64,000 nucleotides of DNA from Paracoccaceae bacterium. Its GTDB lineage: Bacteria; Pseudomonadota; Alphaproteobacteria; Rhodobacterales; Rhodobacteraceae. Position numbers and translations under genes: made by a program. Of the stretch, positions 43,245 through 52,334 are shown in pieces. The notes below the pieces were generated by a model. That model saw only the letters and a program-made list of their open reading frames with translations. It made no database searches and was not told the DNA's origin. The stretch lies in contig JASBUI010000025.1 of NCBI GenBank assembly GCA_030148005.1, forward strand, positions 83,636 through 147,635, given 5' to 3'. Position 1 is the first letter of the stretch. Each line of letters begins with the position of its first letter.

Positions 43245-45548
43245 TTAGCCGGCCTTGGGGTTGAAGCGAGTATCGTCGCTTACAACAAACTGGCCGCGCT
43301 TAAGTTTGCGGATCTTGCCCTGACGCAGAAGGGTGCCAAAGGCGCGCAGCCCCTCTTCGCGCGAAAACGCGTTCTCGGGCTGTGCGCGGGCCACTTCCTT
43401 CATGATCTGCGGGCGCGAGAAATGCGGGCGTCCTTCGATATGACAGGCATAGGCGGCTGCCGCTTCCAGAAGATCGGGCAGCTCGGTTGCGCCTTTTTCG
43501 GCGGCAAAGCGAGCAAAGGCGCGATCGCTGAAGACGTTGCCAGCTTCGAGATCTTCATCGGCGTCTGCGTCATCAAGCTGAATGGCAAGGTTGCCCTTGG
43601 AGACGCGGCGCGGGCGCACGTTCTGAGCCGGTGCGATCTGCTCGCCCGAGGGGCGATCGATGCGCAGTTCAGACACCAGCATAAGCGGGGCCTGACGCGG
43701 GCGCTCTTCGTTGCCCTTGGCCGAAAGACGGCGCGGGCGCACGACCTGAGCCAGATCATCGCGGTATGCTGCCGCTTCCTTGTCGGCATCGTCGGTCTTT
43801 GCCTTGCCACCCTTGCGGTCGGCAACGGTCGCGGCGACGGCGGCCTTCAGATGCGCGATGGCGGCGCGGCGACGTGTTCCTTCGCCGCTTTGCAGCTCGG
43901 TGTTGGTGTGCTCAAGGATACGCGAGAGCGAGGCGTCGTCATTGCCTTCGACCAGAACCGCGCGGCGGTCACGGCGGATGGAATGGGCAACGGCCTGGCC
44001 GACCTCATCACGCTTGGGCGCCTCGTCGTCCTGATCATCCTTGGCTTCTGCGGCCTCTTGAGGCTGCTCATCGTCACCTTGCGCATCATCGTCCTGCGCG
44101 CTGTCTTCTTCTTCGATCTCTTCGACGTCAGCTTCCACCTCGGCCAGTTCGGCCATAAGATCGGCCTCTTCCTCTGGCGAGAGCGATGAATCCTCGGCCG
44201 CTTCCTGAGCCTTGGCGGCAAGGATGTGCGGGGCAAGGATTTCGTCCATGCTGTCGGCGGCAACCGCGTCTTCCAGAACGTCGCGCTTTACCTTGACGAT
44301 GTGAACGTCGCCAGCGGTGTCGTCCTCAGCTTCAGCCTCAGTCTCAGCCAGTTCGGCCTCGTCTTCAGCGTCATCTTCGGCGTCGTCCTCAGCGTCGTCC
44401 TCGGCGTCGTCCTCGGCCGTCTCATCGGAAAGCTCTTCTTCGATCTCTTCGTCGTCGGCGTCCTGTGACATCGCCTGGCTGGCGGCGGCAAGGATGGCGG
44501 CGTCGTCAATTTCTGTGCCTTCGTCTTCGTCGTTCTCGGCTGTGTCTTCTTCGGCCTCAGCAACTTCGGGCTCGGCTTCTTCTTCGGCTTCGTCGGCCTC
44601 AAAGGCTTCTTCGGCCATGATCTCGGCGGCGAAGTCGCTGTCTTCGGTGACGTCGGCGGGCTGAAGGTCTTCTTCGAACTCGTCTTCGTCCGCAGCAACA
44701 GCGGAAGCGGCGGCAAGGCGGGCCATGACGTCAGACACGGCTGTGTCGCTGTCGTCATCGTCTGCCTCTTCGGCCTCAGGCGTTTCGGCGGTTTCTGCCG
44801 AGGCCTCTTCTTCGGCCTCAACTTCGGCTTCGGCTTCGGCTTCAACCTCGATCTGATCTTCCTGATCGTCGGCTTCAACCTCGTCCACAACTTCGGCTTC
44901 GGGCTGGGCTTCGGCAACCTCTTCCTCGGCCTCTTCTTTTGCGGCGGGCTGATCGGCGGTTTCGCCCTCGGCGCCTTCAAAGAATGCGGCTGTGTCATCG
45001 TCACCTGCGTAGATCGAGGTGACGCCGCCGGTTTCGGCGTGCTGAACGACGGAACGGATGCGGCGCAGCTTGGCGGCGACGCTGGAAAGGTCGTCGCCTT
45101 CCTCTACCGTTTCAAATTCATTGTCGGCCTCTGCCGGGGCCTCTGCCGGGGCCTCTGGGGCCTTGGCAACTTCTGCCGGTGCCTCAGGCTGAACCTCAGG
45201 CTTAGGCGTTGCGGCGGCGACGGGCGCTGGCGCGGGTTCCTCGGCAACTTGTGGCGCCACTGCGGGTGCAGCGGGTGCAAGTCCGGGTGCCTCTTGGCTT
45301 GCGCGCAGTACAACACCGTTGTCGCCAATCTTGGCTTCAACGTTGCGCGAGATTTCGCGCTGTGCGATGCGTGCCAGCATCTCGGCGTCCGGCGTCGGCG
45401 GCTCGGCCCCAAAATAGCGGTCGTCAGCGGCCAGGTCGCGGAAATATTCGGCGATTGCCTTCATCGTCGAGAATGAGTCGTCAAACCCTTCCAACGTGCA
45501 GGAAAACGTTCCGTATGAAACTGTCAGTACCTTACTCGTACCCACCAT
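43245..45548 (-). CDS. 767-residue acidic protein, unknown function, winged-helix-like C-terminus
   Basis: Three regions. Residues 1-83 are ordinary and well folded (VSYGTFSCTLEGFDDSFSTMKAIAEYFRDLA). Residues ~90-510 are low complexity, dominated by Glu, Asp and Ala, strongly acidic, including EDDA tetrapeptide tandem repeats. Residues 512-767 are basic to neutral with two short repeats (VRPRRLSAKGN and VRPRRVSKGN) and, at the end, FSRPQIMKEVARAQ then REEGLRAFGTLLRQGKIRKLKRGQFVV, which reads like a helix-turn-helix plus a wing. No signal peptide. Similar proteins are sometimes labelled CheA in annotations, but no CheA histidine or kinase domain is visible. I would leave it unnamed; a DNA-linked role is inference. 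Confidence 0.8.
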   Translation of the reverse strand: MVGTSKVLTVSYGTFSCTLEGFDDSFSTMKAIAEYFRDLAADDRYFGAEPPTPDAEMLARIAQREISRNVEAKIGDNGVVLRASQEAPGLAPAAPAVAPQVAEEPAPAPVAAATPKPEVQPEAPAEVAKAPEAPAEAPAEADNEFETVEEGDDLSSVAAKLRRIRSVVQHAETGGVTSIYAGDDDTAAFFEGAEGETADQPAAKEEAEEEVAEAQPEAEVVDEVEADDQEDQIEVEAEAEAEVEAEEEASAETAETPEAEEADDDDSDTAVSDVMARLAAASAVAADEDEFEEDLQPADVTEDSDFAAEIMAEEAFEADEAEEEAEPEVAEAEEDTAENDEDEGTEIDDAAILAAASQAMSQDADDEEIEEELSDETAEDDAEDDAEDDAEDDAEDEAELAETEAEAEDDTAGDVHIVKVKRDVLEDAVAADSMDEILAPHILAAKAQEAAEDSSLSPEEEADLMAELAEVEADVEEIEEEDSAQDDDAQGDDEQPQEAAEAKDDQDDEAPKRDEVGQAVAHSIRRDRRAVLVEGNDDASLSRILEHTNTELQSGEGTRRRAAIAHLKAAVAATVADRKGGKAKTDDADKEAAAYRDDLAQVVRPRRLSAKGNEERPRQAPLMLVSELRIDRPSGEQIAPAQNVRPRRVSKGNLAIQLDDADADEDLEAGNVFSDRAFARFAAEKGATELPDLLEAAAAYACHIEGRPHFSRPQIMKEVARAQPENAFSREEGLRAFGTLLRQGKIRKLKRGQFVVSDDTRFNPKAG
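44358..44416 (-). repeat. 12-base tandem repeat inside the acidic gene
   Basis: Four to five imperfect copies of a 12-base unit on the minus strand, encoding Glu-Asp-Asp-Ala each time. Because the unit is a multiple of three, copy number change would lengthen or shorten the acidic tract without a frameshift. Confidence 0.75.
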
Positions 45549-45687
45549 TGCTCGATCTCTTTCTCCTTGCCCAGTGACACACTGTTTACCATCCAGAACC
45601 AGTTAGAAGTTCGCCGGCTTTGGGTTTTTTACAGTATCTTTTCTGGGCCAGATTGTGATCCGATTCCCGATTTGACAACATTACGCC

Positions 45688-46368
45688 ATGATTGAAACGA
45701 TTGTTCACAGCGAAAAAGCGGTCACTTTGCTTGGTGGCGGCGAAGCCTTTCAAGCCGACGTGAAGGAGGCGATGTCCCATGCTTCAACATTGGTTGTGGC
45801 CGATGGGGGTGCAAGGCTTGCCCTTGAAATGGGCCTGCGCCCTGCGGCGGTCATCGGCGATTTCGATACGGTCGAGGCAAAGCAACTGGCGCGGTTTCCA
45901 GCCGAAATATGCCACCCGATTGCCGAGCAGGATAGCACGGATTTCGAGAAATGCCTGGCGCGTTGCGAGGCGCCGCTTTTTCTGGGCGTGGGGTTCATGG
46001 GATTGCGGCGCGATCATGAGCTTGCGGCCTTCAACGCGCTGGTGCGCTACCCACAAAAGCGATGTGTTCTGATTGGGGCAGAGGATATCGTCTTTGCCGC
46101 GCCGAAACGCCTGCGGGTTGCGGCAAAGGCCGGATCGCGGCTTTCATTGTTTCCCATGACGCCGGTTTGTGGAGAATCGACGGGGCTGAAATGGCCGATT
46201 GACGGGCTGGCGCTGGCGCCTGATGGCCGGATCGGGACATCGAATATCGCGCTGGGCGAGGTCACGCTAAGCTTTGAGCGGCCCGGGGCGCTGGTGATCA
46301 TGCCTCGGGCGGCACTGGTTCCAGCGATTGAGGCCCTGATGGCGAGCTGCGGCTTTCACGATAGATGA
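45688..46368 (+). CDS. thiN: thiamine pyrophosphokinase
   Basis: 226 residues. Converts thiamine plus ATP to thiamine diphosphate. Opening block VTLLGGGEAFQADVKEAMSHASTLVVADGGARLALEMG with the nucleotide-site ADGG, followed by VIGDFDTV (the conserved metal-binding GDFD) and EQDSTDFEKCL (the DxTD family motif). These are enough to identify the family. The C-terminal half is beta-rich. The last 71 bases overlap the 3' end of the convergent DMT exporter gene. No thiamine riboswitch is visible upstream. Confidence 0.92.
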   Translation: MIETIVHSEKAVTLLGGGEAFQADVKEAMSHASTLVVADGGARLALEMGLRPAAVIGDFDTVEAKQLARFPAEICHPIAEQDSTDFEKCLARCEAPLFLGVGFMGLRRDHELAAFNALVRYPQKRCVLIGAEDIVFAAPKRLRVAAKAGSRLSLFPMTPVCGESTGLKWPIDGLALAPDGRIGTSNIALGEVTLSFERPGALVIMPRAALVPAIEALMASCGFHDR

Positions 46369-47227
46369 CATAGAGGCCCGCGCTCATCGTGATGACGATG
46401 CCGATCGCGGCAAGCCCGTTTGGAAGATCGCCGAAGACGACAAAGCCGATCAGGGTGGCGATGGGTATTTCAAGGTATTGAACCGGGGCCAGCGTGGCCG
46501 AGGGCGCAAAGCGCAGCGACCATGTCATCAAAAGGTGGGCGGCGGTGCCAAGCGTGCCCAGAAGCGCCAGCAATAGCCATTCGTTACCAGTTGGGCGGAG
46601 CGGCGTCAGTTCAGGCAGATCGGCAAGATAGCCAAACATCAAAGCCGGGATCAGAACGGCGCTGGCGAAAACGCCCGAGATGGCCTGAAGCGCGACGGCA
46701 TCACATTCTTTGGCGATCTGGCGGGTGACGAGCATGAAAAGGGCAAAGACCACGGCCACGATCAGCGGCAAAAGGGCGGGCAGGCCGACTGCGGCAAAGC
46801 TGGGCTGGATCACCAGAAGCGTTCCGATAAAGCCCACGACACAGCCAATCAGGCGCCGGTGCCCCACCGTTTCGCCCAAGATGTAGCGGCCAAGCAGCAA
46901 CAGGATAAAGGGCATCACAAAGGCGATGGCCACGGCATCGGCCAGCGGCAGAAAGCGCAGCGACAGGAACATCGCGCCAATACCGACGATGTGAAGGGCG
47001 GTGCGCAGCAGCGTCAGGCGAAAGACGCGCGGTGTCATCGACAAAGAGATGCCGCTAAGCCAGACTATGGGCAGAAGGATCAGGCTTTGGACGGCAAAGC
47101 GGACGGCGACGATCTGGCCCAAGGGGATGCTGTCGCCCAAGATCTTTGCCATGGCATCGCCCATCGGCGCCAGGATACAGAACCCAACAATCAAAAGGAC
47201 GCCCAGAAAGGGCCGATCGGCGTGCAT
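46298..47227 (-). CDS. DMT superfamily (EamA domain) transporter
   Basis: 309 residues, ten hydrophobic segments in two EamA repeats: FLGVLLIVGFCILAPMGDAMAKIL at the start, the second near LPLIVAVVFALFMLVTRQIA. Exporter or importer of a small metabolite; substrate unknown. The C-terminal tail (SRSSPSGPQSLEPVPPEA) lies in the 71-base overlap with thiN, suggesting the 3' ends of these two genes have grown into each other. The start ATG complement is at 47225-47227. Confidence 0.88.
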   Translation of the reverse strand: MHADRPFLGVLLIVGFCILAPMGDAMAKILGDSIPLGQIVAVRFAVQSLILLPIVWLSGISLSMTPRVFRLTLLRTALHIVGIGAMFLSLRFLPLADAVAIAFVMPFILLLLGRYILGETVGHRRLIGCVVGFIGTLLVIQPSFAAVGLPALLPLIVAVVFALFMLVTRQIAKECDAVALQAISGVFASAVLIPALMFGYLADLPELTPLRPTGNEWLLLALLGTLGTAAHLLMTWSLRFAPSATLAPVQYLEIPIATLIGFVVFGDLPNGLAAIGIVITMSAGLYVIYRESRSSPSGPQSLEPVPPEA

Positions 47228-47289
47228 GGCGCGAGCCTATGGCGCGGCCCCGTGCTTGGCAACCGCGGGTCTTGGGCGCTCGCGGGCGC

Positions 47290-48663
47290 CTAGCAGTTGG
47301 GTACGTTTACGGCCAGCCCGCCCAGCGAGGTTTCCTTGTACTTCACGCTCATATCCGCGCCGGTCTGGCGCATGGTTTCGATCGCGACATCAAGTGACAC
47401 AAGGTGCTTGCCGTCGCCGCGCAGCGACAGGGAGGCGGCCGATACCGCCTTTATCGCGCCAAGGCCGTTGCGTTCGATGCAAGGCACCTGCACCAGCCCC
47501 TTGACCGGATCGCAGGTCATTCCAAGGTGATGCTCAAGCGCGATCTCGGCTGCGTTTTCAACCTGTTCGGGCGTGCCGCCAAGAACCGCGCAAAGGCCCG
47601 CGGCGGCCATGGCGGCGGCTGATCCGACCTCTGCCTGACAGCCGCATTCGGCGCCAGAGATAGAGGCGTTGTGCTTGACGATCCCGCCGATGGCAGCAGC
47701 GGTCAGCAAAAAGTCCCCAACGCCCGAGATGGTCGCGCCGGGCACGTGATCAAGCCAGTAGCGGATGACGGCAGGCACCACGCCCGCCGCGCCATTGGTC
47801 GGGGCGGTGACCACCTGACCGCCTGCGGCGTTCTCTTCGTTGACGGCCATGGCATAGACGCTCATCCAGTCGTTGATCGTATGCGGGGCGGTCAGGTTGA
47901 GGCCCTGCTCGGCCTGAAGGCTTTGGTAGATGCCGGGGGCGCGGCGGCGCACGTTCAGCCCGCCGGGCAGGGTGCCGCCGGTTTCAAGGCCACGCTCGAT
48001 ACAGTCGTTCATCACTTCCCAGATGCGGCCAAGGCCGGTGTCGAGGGCGCTGTTGGTCATGCGGGCAAGCTCATTGGCGCGCTTCATCGCGCAGATCGAT
48101 TTGCCAGATGCGGCCGCCATCGACAGCATCTGGTCGGCGGTGGTGAAAGGATAGGGGATCTTGGCGCCGGTATCGGGGCCCGGCGGGGCGGCAAGTTCGT
48201 CGCCCGTCAGGACGAAACCGCCGCCGATCGAGTAGTAAGTTTCCTGCAGCACGATGTCGCCTTGGGCGTCGCGGGCCGAAAGGACCATGCCGTTGGCATG
48301 TCCGGGCAGGGGCGCGTCGTAGTCAAAGACAAGGTCCTTGGCGGGATCAAAGGCAAGGGGCGGCAGGTCTTCGGGCTGAAGGCGGTGGGTTTCGGCGATC
48401 GCCGCCAGCGTCTCTTCGGCCTTGGCGGCGTCGTAGGTATCGGGCGAAAACCCGGCCAGTCCAAGGATCGTGGCCCGGTCGGTGGCATGTCCGTGCCCGG
48501 TAAAGGCAAGCGAGCCATAAAGGCGCGCGGAAACGGCGACCACCTCGAAGGGGGAGGCGCGCATCTGGTCCAGAAAGCGCGCCGCTGCCACCATGGGGCC
48601 CATGGTGTGCGAGGAAGAGGGGCCGATGCCCACCTTGAACATGTCGAAAACGCTGAGAAACAT
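47290..48663 (-). CDS. sdaA: L-serine ammonia-lyase (iron-sulfur type)
   Basis: 457 residues, single-chain type. It converts L-serine to pyruvate and ammonia. The start MFLSVFDMFKVGIGPSSSHTMGP is the family signature, and the 4Fe-4S cysteines are seen in GAECGCQAEVG, EHHLGMTCDPVKGLVQVPCIERN and the C-terminal tail (VPNC). Longer frames upstream are not family-like, so MFLSVF is chosen. It is divergent from rpiA with 257 bases between. Confidence 0.95.
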   Translation of the reverse strand: MFLSVFDMFKVGIGPSSSHTMGPMVAAARFLDQMRASPFEVVAVSARLYGSLAFTGHGHATDRATILGLAGFSPDTYDAAKAEETLAAIAETHRLQPEDLPPLAFDPAKDLVFDYDAPLPGHANGMVLSARDAQGDIVLQETYYSIGGGFVLTGDELAAPPGPDTGAKIPYPFTTADQMLSMAAASGKSICAMKRANELARMTNSALDTGLGRIWEVMNDCIERGLETGGTLPGGLNVRRRAPGIYQSLQAEQGLNLTAPHTINDWMSVYAMAVNEENAAGGQVVTAPTNGAAGVVPAVIRYWLDHVPGATISGVGDFLLTAAAIGGIVKHNASISGAECGCQAEVGSAAAMAAAGLCAVLGGTPEQVENAAEIALEHHLGMTCDPVKGLVQVPCIERNGLGAIKAVSAASLSLRGDGKHLVSLDVAIETMRQTGADMSVKYKETSLGGLAVNVPNC

Positions 48664-48920
48664 TGCCGCGTCATTCCTTTTGGTCTTTGGCGGTTGATAA
48701 GCGCAGATTTCACGCGGCGCCATGACAAATACGACCCCCTGCGGATCGAAAGGGGCCATGTTGAAGGGCGGCAAGCCTACCGGAGGGGCGCGGGAAAGGG
48801 TCGATCACGGCAAGGGTGGCGAAATGTTACACTTTTCACACTTACAGATAGCGCCCTTTCGACTTATACAACTGGCAGGCAAAGAACGAAGCCGGCCTGG
48901 GCTTCAATTTCGGGGGAAGT

Positions 48921-49709
48921 ATGAGCGGAGAGCTGTCGCCAATCGACAAGGCGAAATTCGTAGCAGCCAAGCGGGCTGTGGACTTTGTGGAATCCGGCAT
49001 GCGCGTCGGGCTTGGAACCGGATCAACCGCTGCCTGGATGGTCCGCTGTCTGGGAGAGATGGTGCGCGACGACGGGTTGAAGATCAAAGGCGTTCCGACA
49101 TCGACACGCACCGCAGAACTGGCGCGGCAGGTCGGGATCGAGGTGATTTCGCTGGATGAGGCCAAGTGGCTGGATCTGACGATTGACGGGGCGGATGAGT
49201 TTGACGCCAACCTCAACCTGATCAAGGGCGGCGGTGGCGCCTTGCTTCAGGAAAAGATCGTGGCAACCGCGTCTGACCAGATGATCGTCATCTCGGATGC
49301 CTCCAAGGAAGTTGAAAACCTCGGCGCCTTTCCCTTGCCGGTCGAAGTGGTGCCTTTTGGATGGCAGACCACGAAGGCGATCCTTGAGGAAACGCTGATC
49401 AATCTTGAGGTTCTGGGCCGCAACGGAAGCCTTCGCCTGAACGGCGATGCGCCATTCGTGACCGATGAGGGAAACTTCATCATCGATCTTCATCTCAACC
49501 GGATCGGAAACGTCCGCCAGACGGCGCTTGTGCTTAATCAGGTGCCGGGTGTGGTTGAAAATGGTCTGTTCGTGGATATCTGCGACGTTGTCGTGATCGG
49601 TCACGGCGACGGGCTGGTTGAGGTGCGTGACATCAACGCAGGCACGGTAGAGCAGGAAAAGATCGAGTTCGTCGAGACGGACAATCTTTTCTCGGATGTC
49701 GCGGACTAG
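48921..49709 (+). CDS. rpiA: ribose-5-phosphate isomerase A
   Basis: 262 residues, slightly longer than the usual 220-230 because of a C-terminal extension. Converts ribose-5-phosphate and ribulose-5-phosphate. Signatures: GLGTGSTAAWMV (phosphate loop), LDLTIDGADEFD (catalytic aspartates), LIKGGGGALLQEKIVA, and the catalytic glutamate in the latter. The ATG follows GGGGGA. Upstream, TTATAC at 48864 might be a -10. It is 11 bases from gor, so the two probably share a transcript. Confidence 0.94.
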   Translation: MSGELSPIDKAKFVAAKRAVDFVESGMRVGLGTGSTAAWMVRCLGEMVRDDGLKIKGVPTSTRTAELARQVGIEVISLDEAKWLDLTIDGADEFDANLNLIKGGGGALLQEKIVATASDQMIVISDASKEVENLGAFPLPVEVVPFGWQTTKAILEETLINLEVLGRNGSLRLNGDAPFVTDEGNFIIDLHLNRIGNVRQTALVLNQVPGVVENGLFVDICDVVVIGHGDGLVEVRDINAGTVEQEKIEFVETDNLFSDVAD

Positions 49710-49720
49710 GGGGCAGGCCC

Positions 49721-51079
49721 ATGGCCTTTGACTATGATCTGTTCGTCATTGGTGGCGGATCGGGGGGCGTGCGCGCGGCGCGTGTTGCGGCGTCCGAGGG
49801 CGGTGCCAAGGTTGGTCTGGCCGAAGAATACCGGATGGGTGGCACTTGTGTGATCCGCGGCTGCGTTCCCAAAAAGCTTATGGTGTTTGCAAGCGAGTAT
49901 CGCGAGATGTTCGATGATGCGCGCGCTTATGGCTGGGACCTAGAGGATGGGGCCTTCAACTGGAGCAAGTTCAGCGGCAGGATGCGCGATGAGCTGGACC
50001 GGCTGGAAGGCATCTATCGCAACCTTCTGACCAATGCGGGCGTTACCTTTTACGATGCGCGCGCCGTTTTGAAGGATGCCCATACCGTTGAGCTTTCAAC
50101 GGGTGAGGTTTTCACGGCCAAGCATATTCTTGTGTCAACCGGCGGGCATCCGACATTGCCCGAGCTTGCCAATGCCGATCTGGGGATCACGTCGAACGAC
50201 ATCTTTCTGCTCAAGGAGTTGCCCAAGTCGATCCTGATCGTGGGCGGCGGGTATATCGCCTGTGAGTTTGCGGGCATTCTGAACGGGCTTGGCGTTCAGG
50301 TGACGCAGTATTATCGCGGCGCGCAGATCCTGCGCGGCTTTGACGATGAGGCGCGCGGCGTTGTCGCCGAGGGGATGCGCGAAAAGGGCGTTGATCTGCA
50401 CGTCGGCACCAACATCATGCAGATGGAAAAGCGCGACGGCGGGATCTGGATCAAATCGACGACGGGGCGCGAGTGCACGGTCGATCAGGTTCTCTTTGCC
50501 ACCGGGCGCACGCCGAACACGGCGGGGCTTGGCCTTGAAGAGGCGGGGGTCGAGATCGGCCGCTGGGGCGAGATTGTCGTCGACAAATATTCGCAGACCA
50601 ATGTGCCGTCGATCTATGCTATCGGTGATGTGACGAACCGGATATCGCTGACGCCGGTTGCGATCCGCGAGGGCGCGGCCTTTGCCGAGACGGTGTTCAA
50701 GGGCAATCCCGTGGCGCCGGACCATGATCTGGTGCCCTCGGCGATCTTTACGCAGCCGGAAATGGCGACGGTCGGGCTTAGCGAGGAAGAGGCGCGCGAT
50801 ATCGAGAAGATCGAGGTCTACTGTTCCTCGTTCAAGCCGATGCAGCGATCCTTTGCGGGGCGCGGTGACAGGGCCTTGATGAAACTTGTGGTCAGCAAAG
50901 AGACGCGCAAGGTTCTGGGCTGTCATATCGTGTCGGACCATGCGGGCGAGATGATCCAACTGGTTGGTATCGCGATAAAGATGGGTGCGACCAAGGAAGA
51001 CTTCGATCGCACCGTTGCGGTGCACCCGACGATCTCTGAAGAATTGGTGACGATGAAATCACCGGTAAGAACCACGTGA
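49721..51079 (+). CDS. gor: glutathione-disulfide reductase
   Basis: 452 residues. FAD/NADPH enzyme that keeps glutathione reduced. N-terminal FAD motif VIGGGSGGVRAARVAA; redox-active disulfide C43 and C48 in GGTCVIRGCVPKK; NADPH motif VGGGYIACEFAGILNGLG; C-terminal catalytic pair H435 and E440 in HPTISEE. The CVIRGC form (rather than CVNVGC) is known in alphaproteobacterial and plant-like reductases. It follows rpiA by 11 bases and precedes hflK by 73. It partners gloA at 9.6 kb in glutathione use. Confidence 0.95.
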   Translation: MAFDYDLFVIGGGSGGVRAARVAASEGGAKVGLAEEYRMGGTCVIRGCVPKKLMVFASEYREMFDDARAYGWDLEDGAFNWSKFSGRMRDELDRLEGIYRNLLTNAGVTFYDARAVLKDAHTVELSTGEVFTAKHILVSTGGHPTLPELANADLGITSNDIFLLKELPKSILIVGGGYIACEFAGILNGLGVQVTQYYRGAQILRGFDDEARGVVAEGMREKGVDLHVGTNIMQMEKRDGGIWIKSTTGRECTVDQVLFATGRTPNTAGLGLEEAGVEIGRWGEIVVDKYSQTNVPSIYAIGDVTNRISLTPVAIREGAAFAETVFKGNPVAPDHDLVPSAIFTQPEMATVGLSEEEARDIEKIEVYCSSFKPMQRSFAGRGDRALMKLVVSKETRKVLGCHIVSDHAGEMIQLVGIAIKMGATKEDFDRTVAVHPTISEELVTMKSPVRTT

Positions 51080-51152
51080 TTTTCTTGATATTTTGAGAAA
51101 AACACACAAATGCGGTAGGGTGTATTCCTTACCTTGGGACATGAGGATTTTT

Positions 51153-52331
51153 ATGGCTGGAAATGATGGCGGCCCGTGGGGCGGCGGTAAAAAAGGCGGC
51201 GGTGGCGGCGGGGATGATCGCGACCGTGGCAATGATGGTGGGCGACGCCCGGGCCAGAGCGGATCGCAGATCCCTGAAATTGACGAGATCATGAAGAAAG
51301 GCCAGGAGCAGCTGCGCGTCCTTATGGGCGGGCGCGGCGGTTCTGGCGGCGGTGGCAACACAGGTGGCGGCGGCGGGCCGCGCATGACGCGCGGAACCTT
51401 CGGCCTTGCCGCTCTTGGTGCGCTGGCGCTTTGGGCCTTTGCTTCGTTCTACTCGGTCAAGCCCGAAGAGCAGTCGGTCGAATTGTTCCTTGGCAAGTAC
51501 TACAAAACCGGAAGCCCGGGTCTGAACTTTGCGCCCTGGCCGCTGGTCACCAAGCAGATTGAGCCGGTAACGCGCGAGCGGACCGTCGATATCGGACAGG
51601 GCACGGGGCGTTCTTCGTCCGGCCTGATGCTGACGCGCGACGAGAACATCGTCGACATCGATTTCCAGGTGGTCTGGAACATCAACGATCTGCAGAAGTA
51701 TCTTTTCAGCCTGCGCGATCCGCAACAGATCGTCACCGCAATCTCGGAATCGGCCATGCGTGAGATTATCGCCCAGTCCGACCTTGCGCCGATCCTGAAC
51801 CGCGACCGGGGCATCATCGCCTCGAAGGTGCAGGAGCTGATCCAGAAAACGCTGGATGAGAATGGCAGCGGCATCAACGTGGTGCGTGTCAACTTTGACA
51901 AGGCCGACCCCCCGCGTGAGGTTATCGACAGTTTCCGCGCCGTTCAGGCCGCCGAACAAGAGCGTGACCGTCTGCTGAAACAGGCTGACGCTTACGCCAA
52001 CCGGGTTCTTGCCGGTGCGCGCGGTAAAGCCGCGCAGATCATCGAGGAAGCCGAAGGTTACAGGGCGCGCGTTGTGAACGAGGCCGAAGGTGAGGCCAGC
52101 CGTTTCTCGGCTGTTCTGAACGAGTATCAGAAAGCGCCGGATGTAACGCGCAAGCGTCTGTACCTTGAGACGATGGAGAAGGTTTTGGGCGATATCGACA
52201 AGATCATTCTGGATGATAACGGACCGGGTGCGCAGGGTGTCGTTCCGTTCCTGCCTTTGAACGAAATTCTTAAAAAGACCCCGGCAAACTCGCGGCCCGC
52301 AGCCTCGACAAGCTCGGCAGGGGGGAACTAA
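51153..52331 (+). CDS. hflK: HflK, FtsH regulator (SPFH/band 7 protein)
   Basis: 392 residues from the ATG at 51153 (GAGGA precedes it); an ATG four codons upstream is possible. N-terminal 75 residues are glycine-rich and disordered (GGKKGGGGGGDDRDRG), then one membrane segment (FGLAALGALALWAFASFYSV) and the band 7 domain (SVELFLGKYYKTGSPGLNFA to NVVRVNFDKADPP), then a helical coiled coil. It forms, with HflC, a large membrane cage that restrains the FtsH protease. Gene order hflK-hflC-DUF2065-degP is typical. hflC begins three bases after the stop. Confidence 0.94.
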   Translation: MAGNDGGPWGGGKKGGGGGGDDRDRGNDGGRRPGQSGSQIPEIDEIMKKGQEQLRVLMGGRGGSGGGGNTGGGGGPRMTRGTFGLAALGALALWAFASFYSVKPEEQSVELFLGKYYKTGSPGLNFAPWPLVTKQIEPVTRERTVDIGQGTGRSSSGLMLTRDENIVDIDFQVVWNINDLQKYLFSLRDPQQIVTAISESAMREIIAQSDLAPILNRDRGIIASKVQELIQKTLDENGSGINVVRVNFDKADPPREVIDSFRAVQAAEQERDRLLKQADAYANRVLAGARGKAAQIIEEAEGYRARVVNEAEGEASRFSAVLNEYQKAPDVTRKRLYLETMEKVLGDIDKIILDDNGPGAQGVVPFLPLNEILKKTPANSRPAASTSSAGGN

Positions 52332-52334
52332 GCC

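Noticed and set aside
44317..44664. Serine-rich open frame opposite the acidic gene (SSASSSASSSAS pattern)
   Set aside because: It is the complement of the Glu/Asp/Ala codons of the acidic protein; it has no start context and the composition is fully explained by the opposite strand.
43245..45548. CheA assignment for the acidic protein
   Set aside because: No histidine phosphotransfer, dimerisation or kinase domain is visible.
45672..45677. TTGACA before thiN as a -35 element
   Set aside because: It lies only about 10 bases before the start codon, so a promoter there would begin inside the gene.
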